Positions 33,426-45,152 of a stretch of DNA of 64,000 nucleotides are shown here, piece by piece; the first letter of the stretch is position 1; the number at the start of each line of letters is the position of its first letter. Position numbers and translations under genes: made by a program. The notes under the pieces were generated by a model, which ran no database searches, had not been told where the DNA came from, and worked only from the letters and a program-made list of their open reading frames with translations. Source of the stretch: Liopterus haemorrhoidalis (Eukaryota; Arthropoda; Insecta; Coleoptera; Dytiscidae); contig OZ020625.1 in the NCBI GenBank assembly GCA_963971575.1, positions 18,258,829 to 18,322,828 of the forward strand. Reading direction: 5' to 3'.

Positions 33426-33889
33426 AAACAGAAACCATTGTTTTAGAGCCACTGATAATTCTTGAATTATTTAGTGTAGTCGTTATGTGCTGCCATCTGT
33501 ATAGAGTTTGCAGTGAGATATTGTAAATCTTGTCCTATAAATCGTAGAAATAAAAAAATAATAAAGCATTGAAAAAATAATAATAAAGAAAAAAAAGTCA
33601 CATTTTTCTTACTTTCATCAAAACCAAATATTTTTTAAAATAATTATTTTTCTGCTAATAATAATTTTAATCAAAAATGTCGAATATCACGGAAGGATAA
33701 CGTTTTTCTGTGTTTTGTTTCGTGAAAAACCGATCCGTGTATTTCACAACTAAATTAATAATTGTGAAGTGATTTTTTACTGAAAAACACAACTGTCATT
33801 TTTACTAATTTAATGTCAACACTCAAAAAAAAAATTCACAGCACACTACTACTGTCCAATACATAAACAATAATTTCTTACAATTCTAT

Positions 33890-33985
33890 CAATTATTATA
33901 AAAAGTGTTCGTAGAATATTCACTATTATTGCATCTTATAATAATTATAAAAAGTGTTCGTAGAAAATTCACTATTATTGCATCA
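33890..33985. repeat. 48-bp direct duplication
   Basis: AAAAAGTGTTCGTAGAA followed by TTCACTATTATTGCATC occurs twice in tandem. Confidence 0.8.
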
Positions 33986-34656
33986 ACAATATATTTTAAA
34001 CAATTTTGACATAAATAATTAACATATGCGCGCCTCTATCGGGGAATGAAGAAACGACCGGTCGAACATACCGAACATACGAACATACAAACAGGCGTAT
34101 TATATTATAGGATATTGAATTTTGAAAAAAAACGTATCATCTACCGTTTTCGATTTAAATAAAACTTTTCTTCTCTTATCAACATCGGCTTACTGAGAAG
34201 AGTTTGAAGCTCCTGATGCTTCAGATATTAAAAGAGTCGATGCACCAAAACTTTCACGAGTATCACTGTCACTTATGTTGGCGAAACAATACAAATATAT
34301 AAAATAAAAATATATCACTCAAATTTTTCACTAATTAAATCTGCGTCAGACGTCTACAATGTATAAACGCTAAATTCCAATGAACAGTGAGAGTGAAAAA
34401 ATCAAATCTCAATCCTGATTTTAGTTTCAATCATAAAACTAAAAATTTAATCATGATAATGAGTAAATATTTAATTTAGCTACCAGTGTGAATAACTGCA
34501 TTATGAGTGATGTACCTTACTATTATTAATTAAGTCTTGAAATTAAATTTTTAATCTCAATCCTCAATCATTAGTTTGATTGCAATTTGCCCAACTCTGA
34601 TCCCACTGAAATCTAATGTTAGTGATTCAGTCACTAATAAAATAAGTTGTACTGAC

Positions 34657-34806
34657 CGGTGTTTGTGAAAGCTGCGCTCTCTAGATGTTCTTTTTCACAT
34701 TCCCTGGTGTCTGCAGGTTCAGGCTTGATGTCGATCTCCTCTGTGATGATTATGTTTGATTGGGGGTAGTAGCGATACATGTCGCCTGTAGCTCCGTCTC
34801 TAGTTC
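34657..34806 (-). CDS. Internal exon of the zinc-finger gene
   Basis: A 150-bp exon with clear splice sites: acceptor TTTATTGCAG|GAACT and donor ACACCG|GTCAGT. It is phase 1 on both sides, so it can be included or skipped without a frame change. It encodes an acidic segment (TEEIDIKPEPADTRECEKEH) ending ESAAFTNTG, the kind of linker found upstream of finger arrays in insect zinc-finger genes. It joins in frame to the finger exon at 32454. A related segment lies at 34936-35038. Confidence 0.72.
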
Positions 34807-34935
34807 CTGCAATAAACACACCATAGTCATCAAATCAGATGCTTTCAGTTCTACAGAGAACTACAAGATCTTAATTTCGTCCCACCATAAACATTCATTA
34901 ATAACAGAGACATGAATAAAACTAGCTCTACTGAC

Positions 34936-35038
34936 CGGTGTTGGCGGCAGCTGCACTCTCCACTTCATCTCCTTCACATTCCCTGGTGTCTGCAGGTTCA
35001 GACTCACAGTGGATCTTCCCAATATTGGTGTTAACGCT
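34936..35038 (-). pseudogene. Duplicated, probably degenerate copy of the acidic exon
   Basis: Repeats the preceding exon: the same EPADTRECEGDEVESAA coding block and the same donor, ACACCG|GTCAGT. The 5' part diverges and the only nearby AG (GTACGTAG) does not give the conserved frame. This looks like a tandem exon duplicate that has lost a good acceptor, or an alternative exon with an unrecognised one. Confidence 0.5.
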
Positions 35039-35334
35039 ACGTACAACCCCCACAGATTATTAGTTTCTTATACAAAACTAACAATCTGAAATAAAATTAG
35101 TGACAATCTATACATCAAATTTTGCACAGAATTTTTATCTATCTAATAGGATATTTTTGATTGTACAAAAAATTATTGTAAAAATGTAATTGCTAAATAA
35201 CTTAATAATAGGTATTACACAACAATGTTCTGTAATTTTTTAAATATATTTGTGGGTTTCAAATAATTTTTATATTTATATAGTTTTGTGTAAAAATGTT
35301 CAAATAATACGTTAACATTTTTTTCGACATGATT

Positions 35335-35640
35335 GTTTATAGTTTAGAGCCTTCGTCGAAAAATATTATACTTGATGATAATGAAATGCCACTTGGTACA
35401 AGTATTCTTTACATAAAATGAAACATTTTTATCCGCCGCACATATATTGAGAACCGCGGCAGATACGAGGTGGCGGCAAAATTAGATTACCAAGTACAAT
35501 AACTGTAAGTAATTTTCACAATAGAACAAATTAACTCCAAACATATTTGTAGAATGACGCTTTAGCTACAATTTGCCGCATGGTACACAAATATCCGTCG
35601 AGTGGTTTACAAGATGGCGTCTATAACGCAAGTTGTTTAT
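35335..35640 (+). repeat. Fragment of the long-inverted-arm repeat
   Basis: Matches the outer part of the arms at 55083-56375 and 60160-61405 (TTGATGATAATGAAATGCCA, GCTACAATTTGCCGC, TTTACAAGATGGCGTC). Diverged, with no coding capacity. Confidence 0.65.
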
Positions 35641-35741
35641 TTACAATTACATGACGCTTCTTTTGACAATTAAAAATATCCTATTAGGTAGATAAAAATT
35701 CGCTGAAAATTTTGATTTAAAGATTGTTACTAATTTTATTT

Positions 35742-35826
35742 CAGGTTGTTTGTCTTGTATAGGTAACTGTACGGTTGTGCGCACCCTTAACATGATATAT
35801 CCCGTCTGTAACTCTATCTCGGATTC
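35742..35826 (-). pseudogene. Partial exon duplicate of the zinc-finger gene
   Basis: TTTATTGCAG|GAATCCGAGATAG copies the acceptor and start of the exon at 34806 (GAACTAGAGACGG). In the matching phase it runs about 27 codons to a TGA without reaching the acidic block. Probably a decayed duplicate. Confidence 0.45.
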
Positions 35827-35989
35827 CTGCAATAAACTCATATCTGTGAAATATAAATTTACAACGTAAAAAATATACTGTTCAGAATATTCATAATAAA
35901 ACATTGCTGATGTTCGTCTGAAATAAACTGAAATGTGACAACAAAATATGAATAACAGTATTAAGAGCGAGACTGTGCTTATTACTGAC

Positions 35990-36148
35990 CATCCTCCAAT
36001 AGAGGCGTGTGCTCCATTCCAGTCTCTGCTTCATATACTTCACTAACTTCATTTTCTGCCTTCATGTCACTCTCTGTTTTAATAATATCACTGTCTCCGG
36101 TATCATCAGGATGCAAGTCACAGTCTGTTCCATCATCCATATTCATTC
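35990..36148 (-). CDS. Internal acidic exon of the zinc-finger gene
   Basis: A 159-bp exon with acceptor TTTCTGTTCCAG|GAATG and donor GGATG|GTCAGTAA, phase 1 on both sides. It encodes an acidic, Asp/Glu-rich segment (MDDGTDCDLHPDDTGDSD, ESDMKAENEVSEVYEAE) ending TPLLEDG. Donor sequence and phase match the exon at 34657-34806. It precedes that exon in the minus-strand order. The first coding exon is not visible upstream; family-A repeats begin at 36258. Confidence 0.7.
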
Positions 36149-36257
36149 CTGGAACAGAAATGTACTGTCATGCAACACCCAGAAAACCTATACGCACACT
36201 CTCATTTTGCGAGTGGAAAAATTTAATTTGCAAGTAAACTATCTGCAGATTTTTTTT

Positions 36258-36883
36258 ACCGACCGCCAACATATATAAAGGAGGTATTGTGATCATACCG
36301 ATTTTGACATTTCGAGATTTCGATAGACCTCCACGAATTGAGGTCCCTACATAGCGTTTTGACTATTTTTAGCATGATGTCTGTCGGTCTGTGTGTCCGT
36401 CTGTCTATCTGTCTGTCTGTCTATCCGTTCGTCTGTCTGTGTACACGTGCAGAGCAAATTCGGCTAAAAGGATTTTTATGAAATTTCATATTTAAGCTTT
36501 TGACATCAATGGCTCGAGTTGATTTTTGGTAAAAATCGGTTGACTAGAAATGGGAGTCTACTCGTGTCGATTTTAAGATTTTTCCGAATATTTAGCAACA
36601 GAAAAATATTTCGAAAAAATTTATTTAACACAAGTTGCTATAAAAGCAATAACTAACAACTTTTATTTGAGATATTTTTTGATAAAACGACATAAATTTG
36701 GAAGTTTTTTCTATTTGTCTAAGTATCTATTTTTTCATACTTATGTGTAAAGATTCCATGGTCATGATAAATAATATCTCTGTTAGAAAATATTAGACCA
36801 AGTTATTTTTACTCTGCTGCAAGAATGTATTTTATGCAAGTACTTTGTGATGGCGGTCGGTCCTGTGGTGGCCACAGCTGATT
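36258..36883 (+). repeat. Family-A dispersed repeat, copy 3
   Basis: Begins ACCGACCGCCAACATA and ends GGCGGTCGGTCCTGTGGTGG plus CCACAGCTGA. A GTCT tract lies at about 36380-36440. Confidence 0.8.
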
Positions 36884-36889
36884 TTTTAA

Positions 36890-37020
36890 GATATCACATT
36901 ATTGATTTAGAGCAGTGATATTTATAAATAATTAAACAGATTAATTTATTACATTTATGACCAATAAATAACAAGGAAAGTCCTATAAGATCAGAAAATT
37001 AAAAAAAAAAATAAGTTCTT
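36890..37020 (+). repeat. Dispersed repeat D, copy 1
   Basis: AAGATATCACATTATTG, then TTAGAGCAGTGATATTTA, then AACAGATTAATTTAT. It recurs at 48776-48890 in the same orientation and separates two oppositely oriented family-A copies. Confidence 0.7.
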
Positions 37021-37071
37021 AATAATAAAACCTATTATGTATTAAAAGATGAGAGTTGTATGACGATTTAA

Positions 37072-37770
<699 letters not shown>

Positions 37771-38740
37771 AATTAAGATGTTTTTATTTTATCAAATTTG
37801 ACATGGCTTATTAACATGGTTAATTTTTACTAATATTCCCAAAAATGCAAAATTAGGCGATACGTTACATAATTATTTTTAAATGAATAAACTGGCAATA
37901 AATCCAATGAAATTGTTGTATCTACGACTGTTATATAAACTCTACTATATTTAACTATTTAAGTAAGCGTAAAGTATATAGGTCTTTATGGGAAGAGTAA
38001 AAAAAGTAAAAAGTGCCGTAACGTATCATTATTGCACTCTTGCCATAACTAGACTTACCATAATATTTTTTTCTCAAACCGGGACAATTTTGAGATTTTG
38101 CTAAAAACAGAAAGTAACGCTTTCTACGCTAGTACTTAAGATTAAAAAGGATAAATAACGGAATGGTAAACAAAAATCAAAATTTACGTAGTAATAATTT
38201 TTAATTACTCTTAATTTAACATAAATTATTATTAAAAAGTTATTAATATTTATCACTAGCCTAAAATGTCTTTAAAAATTCGTTGTTATTTTTAACTATA
38301 GGCTATTCCGAACTTTTAGGCGGAACTAAATGGAATTTTCATTCTTTTAGGTTGTCACGAGAATGGACCTTGCTTGGGTTATTTCATGTTTCACGTTTGG
38401 TATGTGAAAATTTAAAATACCAACAGTGAAACCATGGAAACGAATGACATGTCAAAAATTTTAATACATTTTTCCATATTTTGAAGATTTTCATTAAAGG
38501 ATTCCACACACCAAAGCGGCCGCGGTGGCGGCCACGGTGGCGGTAATGCAGCGGCCTAACGCAACCTATACAATACAATGAGACCACGCACATACAAGCG
38601 TTCCGCTATCTGAGAACGCCACCGACTGCAGCGTTCAGTCTAGCGATCACCAAACACTGGCGGCCAAACTCGACAAGTTGCGTTAGGCCGCGCGATATTC
38701 ATTGTTTATATACCACAGAGTGAATATATTTAAGAAAATA

Positions 38741-38890
38741 ATGTCGAAAATAGATAATTTAACAGAAAAAATCATAGATCAGTAAAGGATCATTTAATTT
38801 TGTATGACTTAGCACATCCTGATTACAAGAATATTAGGAAAATAAATAAAGTGTGGGACGAAATAGGAAAAGTTTTGGAAATTGATAGTA
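38741..38890 (+). pseudogene. MADF-domain fragment of a Harbinger element
   Basis: Starts at an ATG (MSKIDNLTEKIIDQ). After a one-base frame break it reads KDHLILYDLAHPDYKNIRK and then NKVWDEIGKVLEID, the core of a MADF DNA-binding domain. PIF/Harbinger elements commonly encode such a protein beside the transposase. The frame is then cut by a B-family MITE at 38891. Confidence 0.8.
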
Positions 38891-39227
38891 AAGTCTGTTC
38901 CAAACGATTAGGCGGAACTAGATTTTGCAATCTAGTTACTTTCATCGTTTAAATAATGCTTTTCAGCCGTTTTGTTTAAGCTTTGTAAATCATACTTGCA
39001 ACAAACATTTTTTGGTTAAGGTTAATATCATTTTAAAATGTCATTTTCTTTATATTTTGATTTTTTGTGTCATTCTTAATACAAATATCCCATTTATTTA
39101 TTTTTTGTCATTAAAATATGTAGGAAAATTAATTTAAGTTTGACATATGTCATTCGTTTCCATGGTTTCATTGTTGGAATTTTAAATTTTAACATTCCAA
39201 AGGGGAAAAATGAAATAACCCAAGCAA
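38891..39227. mobile_element. B-family MITE, 3' truncated, inside the Harbinger element
   Basis: AGTCTGTTCCAAACGATTAG starts after TA at 38889-38890. The body matches 44726-45060 but stops near AGCAAGGTCC, lacking the right terminus. The open frame 38925-39137 is a repeat shadow, also present at 44760-44951. Confidence 0.75.
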
Positions 39228-39752
39228 GGTCCAATATTATCATACAACTATATACCGTGATTCACTAACTGATCGCTACCGCTACCGCCACTCCCACCGC
39301 GTTAGTGTGAGGAGACCTGATCGCTACCGTGGCCGCCACCGTGGCCGCCACCGCGGCCGCTTTGGTGTGTGGAATCCTTAAGAATGACATAAAATTCAAA
39401 TGCAATGAAAAGGACATTTTATAATGACAATCAATTTAAGCTGGAATTCGCAATGTGAGTATGATTTACAAAGCTTAAACAAAATTACTAAAAGTCCGAA
39501 TTAATAGATAAAAATTTCTAGATTTCAAAATCTAGTTCCGCCTAAACGTTTGGAATCACCTATAATTGTCTAATTGCCATTTTCCAAGGCTGAGCTTTTT
39601 GTAGTGCGTGTATATTTTGCACTTTTTAATTTTTACAAACATCCATTTAAATATCCGGGACAAAATGACAAACTGGCCGGGACGCCGGGACAATATCTTC
39701 ATACTGGGACAATCCCGGTTAAACCGGGACGTATGGTTAGCCTAGCCATAAG

Positions 39753-40440
39753 CACAATACAAATGCCAGCGATACATTTTTGGGGTTCTAAACGCGTCTT
39801 CCGTAGGAACAGGCGTTCAACCAAATATTTTATGTTCACGCGGATATTGCGGATATGATATATAATCCGCATCCGATTTAAATGATAATTTATCCGCATC
39901 TGCAGAAAAATAACGGATATCCGCGGATTACCAGCGGATTAATAGGTGCAGTTTGGCGGGTTTGCCCCGGGCGCCAAAAGATCTAGCGCCGGCTCTGCTT
40001 ACTAATAATAAATGAAACTAATAATTTATGAATCCGCAACCCATGTCTCTGTATTCTGAAGACGGTGGGACCTTACGTCGCCTAACAATAACGCGATGTC
40101 TTTTGGAAAATGTACAATCAAAAATAATTCAATACTTATCGCAAATTGGCGACTAGGTGGCGAGTCTGCAGTTATAAAGTTACTTCTCTAAAACTAGTAG
40201 GCGTCATGAAAACTAACTTCAAAGGCACCGCCGATAAAACGACAAGAACAAAATTTAATTTTTTGAACAAGTATTATTATAAAATTTAATGGTGCAAATG
40301 TTTCAAAATCGTTCCAAAACCTTAAATATTTGAAGACTTCACTAATCTGTAACCAGATATCTGGAGATATTAGCGCGCTACACAATAATAACAAAATAAA
40401 GATATTTTTAAACAAAATTTTGACACATTTCTACCATAAA
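39753..40440. other. Unassigned repeat-like sequence
   Basis: 39838-39942 contains GCGGATATCCGCGGATT-type palindromic repeats that look like the subterminal region of an unknown transposon. No gene. Confidence 0.4.
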
Positions 40441-40444
40441 AGCT

Positions 40445-41811
40445 CGTAACAAGTTCCGTCTTTTCCATAAGGGCACATGGGGCACGAGCTCAGGGCCCCG
40501 GCTTGATGGGGGCCTCAAAATGCCGAGGTCGGCATTTACACGGAAAAAAGAGGAGCTCAATTTTTTAGTGCAATTTTACTACTTTTATTAAAAAACCTTT
40601 CAAATGAATCGACGGACTTGAGTATCTCAGCCTTACATACTCTAATAAAAGCAGATAATTATGTAAATCTAGGGTAGTTATGTTAACCTGTAAATATTAA
40701 CTGTTATTTTTTTGTAAGTAGATCACAGCTGTGAATAACAAATGTAATTTGTTTAACCGGCAATAATCAATATAAAAAAGAAAATAAATTAGAAGATATT
40801 TTGCCGAATGTGGAAGTTGCTACAAGGATATTACTTTGCTTAATGGTAACCAATTTTAGTGGACAGCGCTCATTTTTACGGCTAAAAATAATAAAAAATG
40901 AATTACGAACGACTATGTTACAAGAAAGACTTACTAATTTGTCAATCATGTGTATAGAAAGTGATATCCTTCAAAAATTAGACTTTGAGGACATAATAGA
41001 ACAGAGGTTCTTAAACTTATGTAGTCTGAGAACCCCCTCTTGAACTACTTTTTTTTGAGGACCCCATCCCAACCCTAGGTATTTCACGTCGTTCTTGATA
41101 CTTAATTTCTGGCTCAATAATGTCAGGCACTACGTTATAATAAATATTGGTAAAAATATATCGCTGTTTATTTCAATAAATGGTCCTGTGCATATATAGA
41201 GATGAACATTTTTATTAGCATATAGAATAAAAAAAAACAAAATTAATAAAAATAGTAGTAAAAAGAATTAAAAAGTTACAAATTATAATACGTTAAACTC
41301 ATAAAAACATTTCTTGGTCAAATAAATCTTATTATAATATGTTTTCTCTAAATAATTTTTGTTGAATAAAAATAATTAAATTTTTACTAATTACTGTTTA
41401 GTTATGTCAATAACTAGTTAGGTAACAACAAACATAAAGTCTTGACCATGTAGGATTTTTAGTAAATGAGTCATTTGAATAAAAACGAAAAGTTGGGGTA
41501 TATAAAGTTAATGTCAAAATTGTTTCGCAGACCCCCAAGGATCCGACGACCCCAGTTTGATAATCGCTGTAATAATAGATTTTGCACAACAGAAATCCCG
41601 GAAGAAACCATCGTCATTAACTTAAGTTCAATTCTCAAAATAGTAATCACTTCACTTATATTTCATTTGTATAAAGCTAACCATAATAACCAATAAAGTC
41701 ACTAAATAAAAGTACATACAGATGTTTTTATTCACATTTTTTTTTTGACTTAAAAAAGGGCCCCAAACTTTGTGTGCCCCAGGGACCCCTGCATGGCCTA
41801 AGATGGCCCTG
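40445..41811 (+). mobile_element. hAT element relic
   Basis: The right end GGCCTAAGATGGCCCTG (41795-41811) and the GGGGCCC-rich subterminal sequence mirror the left region at about 40460-40500 (GCACATGGGGCACGAGCTC, GGGCCCC). It encloses a transposase C-terminus and an inner inverted-repeat element bounded by AGAACCCCCTC (about 41030) and CCCCAGTTTGATAATCGCTG (about 41551). No 8-bp duplication was confirmed. Confidence 0.55.
40798..41043 (+). pseudogene. hAT transposase C-terminal dimerisation fragment
   Basis: An 80-residue frame: LPNVEVATRILLCLMVT-like start, GQRSFLRLKIIKNELRTTM, QERLTNLSIMCIESDILQKL and LDFEDIIEQ. This is the C-terminal dimerisation block of hAT transposases (the SFSKLKIIKNYLRSTM-type motif). 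The catalytic part is missing, so it cannot function. Confidence 0.8.
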
Positions 41812-41819
41812 CTCACTTC

Positions 41820-42680
41820 AATCCTTAAAATGAGAGCTCATGATAATTTACTGGAATTTAAATTTTCCTAAGTTGTCAAGAACTGTCTGTTTAAAGTTTG
41901 AAGTGGGCTTTTGTTAAACAAAATGACCAAAAGCCTTACTATTTGGGTAAAACTTTCTAAAATTGAAAATCTAGTTCCAGTAAAACCGAAGAAACAGGCG
42001 CATTATATAATAAACAAATATTTTAGTTTTAACATCTTTAAGGATTATCATCCTTGGCTATTAGCGCTTAATACGTTAATTATTACAAATATTACAACTT
42101 ATAATTTGAAATGAATAAAATAATACTTACTTTTAAAAAAAATTTAGTAAAACTAAAAATTAGAACACAAAAATCAAAACAAACTAAATATTTAAAAAAG
42201 TCACCACACTATAATGCTACATCTTTAAAAGATAAACTGTGAACCACAGAATATCACGTTGAGAACTGAGAATGAATTATTTTGAATAAAAAGCAAAACA
42301 AACAAAATATTTAAAAAATTTCACCAGACTATAATACCACGTCTCTAACAAATAAACTGAAAACTGAGAATGAATTATTTTTCCCAAGGATTTCAGCTTT
42401 CTGGAAATGGAAGGGGTAAATTTTAATTGGCTGAAAACTCAGTAGTAGGGACGAGACATTTTATAAATAAACACTAAAATAATAATAAATATGCGCTATA
42501 AAACATGAAATTTATCAATATTATGTTCAAGACATCTTAGTTTTGTTAATTTGTTGTAAATTTATGATTTCCATGTTTTTTAATGTTTAAAAGTATCTTT
42601 TTGTATAGCAGATTTGTCGACTTCCTGCGTAACACCAGTGTATTGTTGGTTGCATACTTGAAGGCGCTTGATTTAAATCC
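41820..42680. other. AT-rich region, no gene
   Basis: A near-duplicate pair of about 100 bp at 42130-42260 and 42280-42370 (AAACAAAATATTTAAAAAATTTCACCA type). Part of 41880-41980 resembles B-family MITE sequence. Confidence 0.4.
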
Positions 42681-43033
42681 ACTTTCTTAGAGTAGATTCA
42701 AATAGAAAAGGATACACGACCGTTACAAAATTGCGCAAACAAGATAACGCCAGTGGCGGAGACAAATAAAATATTTTTAAACCAAATGGTACAATTAAAT
42801 AATATTTTTTATTGAATTAGTTAAGGAACGATTTAAAAGCTATATATTAAAATATAAATGAAATAATATAAATAAAATGCTGTTTAATATAAATGTTAGT
42901 CATAAATGACATAATTAATAATCATTTATTAATTTAGCTTAAACTGATAAGGTTCAACACAATCATATAAAATATGTCAAAAAAGAATACAAATTTTATA
43001 ACACAAAACAAAAGCTTAAATTAGTTAAACAAT

Positions 43034-43412
43034 TCAGTCGCTATCTAAACAGATGAATTGTTTGTTCTTCACCCTCACGTACACTACTTCTTCGACTAAC
43101 ACGAGCTCTTTTTTGTGTGGTGTGGCGAAAGAGGAAGAGTGGCCTAAAAGAAAATTTTAGATTAAAAAACAGAATAAAAAACAATTATTAAATAATCACC
43201 TTCTTCTACACATTTTGCCTCTCTTGAAATTCGGTCATATGTACTCTTAGAGATGCCAGTTGCAGCAATCACTCGGTCTCGGAAATTTGTTACAGGAATT
43301 TTGAAGTTTTTCACATTAGCTTCCTCCTTCATGAACTCATAACATTATTAATAATTTCGCGGCTCTGGCTATGAAGCACTTGTCCTTTACGTCCCACTAA
43401 TTGCTTCTGCAT
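43034..43412 (-). pseudogene. Spliced HTH-domain protein of a DNA transposon
   Basis: Exon 1 runs from the ATG at 43412 to 43200 (donor GAAG|GTGATT). Exon 2 runs from 43143 (acceptor TTCTTTTAG|GCCAC) to a TGA at 43034-43036. The joined reading gives KGQVLHSQSREIINNV, then after a one-base frame break EFMKEEAN and FRDRVIAATGISKSTYDRIS, a helix-turn-helix, and then VEEG joined to HSSSFATPHKK. This resembles the N-terminal DNA-binding region of insect transposase-associated proteins. No catalytic domain is seen. One frameshift makes it probably non-functional. Confidence 0.6.
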
Positions 43413-43638
43413 TTTGTAAAACACTGTTTTTAAAATCAAAACATAAATTAATTTCATAACCTCAACTTAACCTACTCTTCTATTACCAAATCTGTATTTT
43501 TCTACTTACGTCGTCTTCACTTACAAATAATTCCTATTAAAAAATACAATTTTAGATTGTAGATGTACTCTAATAATATAGATATTTTATATAAACACGT
43601 TGGAAGCTCCTAACTCATATAATACTTCTACGGCTATG

Positions 43639-43813
43639 CAGTGCCGGCTGTGGGTTTTGCGGGGCCTCGGGAAAACTTGTAAAAAACGTAGCATTTGGTG
43701 TCAAAAACTTGCCCTAGCTACTAATAATTGTTAGAAATATGAAAGCGCGAGGCCCATTTAAGCGCGGGGCCTCGGGAAAAATCCCCGAAGTCCCGACCTC
43801 TGAGCCGGCCCTG
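43639..43813. mobile_element. Small hAT-type MITE
   Basis: 175 bp, CAGTGCCGGCT to AGCCGGCCCTG, with identical 8-bp duplications CGGCTATG at 43631-43638 and 43814-43821. The interior repeats GCGGGGCCTCGGGAAAA. Confidence 0.88.
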
Positions 43814-43929
43814 CGGCTATGAGTAACAAACCTAACACCCCTATTATAAGTAAATTAGACCCGTCCAGACGAAAAATGGTTTCTGCACACTTTTATTGAC
43901 GTACTCAACTCTATTTGAATCTACTCTAC

Positions 43930-44724
43930 AAACCAAGTATGTTTAACAGTGTTAATTTCATGTTTAATTTCACTAATTTAAAACAATAATTCTAGGCTTC
44001 GATGCAAGTCAATATGTGCTTTTAAACATATACACTAGTAAATGCTTTGTTTGGGTCAGAAATAAAAACTTACAAATAGGACTATTTTGGGACAGAACGA
44101 GCATAATTTAAAACACTTCAGTGCGCGCATCTTTATAATCCTTTGAAGTAGCGCCGTCAATCGCATTTGTTCATTTACGACTTTTTTATTGTTTTATGGC
44201 GCGGTAAAATGGAAGTATAGTTATTTCTACTGTAACTATGTTTTGAATATTACAAAATAGATTTTCAAAGAAATTTCGGTGGTTAATCTTATAAATTACT
44301 CCCTCCGTTCGAAAATATGGTATAGGGCAGTGGTGGCGAACCTATGACCCGCGATGGCTTTTTAAGGGACCCACGCGTTGAATTTATAAAAAAAAAAAAT
44401 AGCATAAAGGTGAGAACAGGCAATCGAAAATATCAAAAAATTAAAGTAAAAAAAATATCTAATGTCGAAAAAATATTTCCAAGTGGGCGTTGACTAACTG
44501 ATTTTCTATCGTATCACTGTACCTGTATGTGAGTCATAACAGTTGGTCCAGTGTTGCCAACTCCGTATAATGAAATAATCGTACGCTGTAGCGAAAATTA
44601 TCGTATTTTCATAAAAATTATCGTACACCCGCGACACGGGATAGTAAAGTAATAAAATTTAAAAAAAAACATTTTTATTCACTTATCAATCAATTTTTAT
44701 TATAATTTATTATTGAAAGGAAAT
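43930..44724. other. AT-rich region with transposon ends
   Basis: CAGTGGTGGCGAACCTATGA at 44331-44350 is a common hAT left-end type; its right end was not found. No gene. Confidence 0.4.
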
Positions 44725-44725
44725 A

Positions 44726-45133
44726 CAGTCTGTTCCAAACGGTTAAGCGGAACTAGATTTTGCAATCTAGTTACTTTCATCGTTTAAATCGTGCCTTTCG
44801 GCCGTTTTGTTTAAGCTTTGTAAATCATACTTACAATAAACATTTTTTGGTTAAGGTTAATATCATTTTAAAATGTCATTTTCCTTATATTTTGATTTTT
44901 TGTGTCATTCTTAATACAAATTTCCCATTTAGTATTTTTTTTTGTCATTAAAATATCTAAAAAAAATATTTAATTTTGACATATGTCATTCGTTTCCATG
45001 GTTTTATTGTTGGAATTTTAAATTTTGACATCTCAACGTGAAAAATGAAATAACCCAAGCAAGGTCCCTTCTCGTGACAACCTAAAAGAACGAAATTTCC
45101 AATTAGTTCCGCTTAACCGTTTGGAACAGACTG
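44726..45133. mobile_element. B-family MITE, complete
   Basis: 408 bp. CAGTCTGTTCCAAACGGTTA and its inverse TAACCGTTTGGAACAGACTG form about 30-bp perfect ends. TA flanks at 44724-44725 and 45134-45135. No transposase; a mariner-like non-autonomous element. Confidence 0.9.
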
Positions 45134-45152
45134 TACGTACACAAATAATCTA

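Larger units (their letters stand above)
32560..34115. repeat. Possible Helitron-like or other non-autonomous repeat in a ZNF intron
   Basis: The start ACTAGTGCACCCATTGCC and the end near ACAGGCGTATTATATTATAG resemble paired ends of a common insect repeat that I believe is Helentron-related; this is from memory and weak. On the minus strand at about 32690 a short ATG frame (MGEELIQFELDEVRRMARER) runs into a GTAATG donor-like site. Confidence 0.3.
38498..39378. mobile_element. PIF/Harbinger-type element with 46-bp perfect inverted ends
   Basis: An 881-bp element. The ends start AGGATTCCACACACCAAAGC and continue as a GC-rich repeat ending GGCCACGGTGGCGG, perfect for about 46 bp. Flanked by TAA at 38495-38497 and 39379-39381, the 3-bp target typical of PIF/Harbinger. 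It carries a MADF-type coding relic. Confidence 0.85.
38301..39560. mobile_element. TA-flanked B2 MITE, split by a Harbinger element
   Basis: The left end GGCTATTCCGAACTTTTAGG and right end AAACGTTTGGAATCACC are inverted. TA lies at 38299-38300 and 39561-39562. Related complete copies are at 44726-45133 and 45153-45777. The element is interrupted at 38498. Confidence 0.75.
38050..39744. mobile_element. hAT-type element of the TAGGGTGACCA family hosting a nest
   Basis: The left end TAGACTTACCA and right end TGGTTAGCCTA are decayed forms of TAGGGTGACCA (intact in 45187-45398 and 47514-48006). The flanks GCCATAAC (38042-38049) and GCCATAAG (39745-39752) agree at seven of eight bases. GGGACAATCCCGG near the right end also occurs in the 47514-48006 copy. 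Other transposons are inserted inside. Confidence 0.72.
42690..43928 (-). mobile_element. DNA transposon carrying a two-exon HTH gene
   Basis: AGAGTAGATTCAAATAGA near 42690 recurs inverted as TCTATTTGAATCTACTCT near 43911. Between them, on the minus strand, lie two coding exons with consensus splice sites, and a separate small MITE at 43639-43813. A target duplication was not resolved. Confidence 0.55.
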
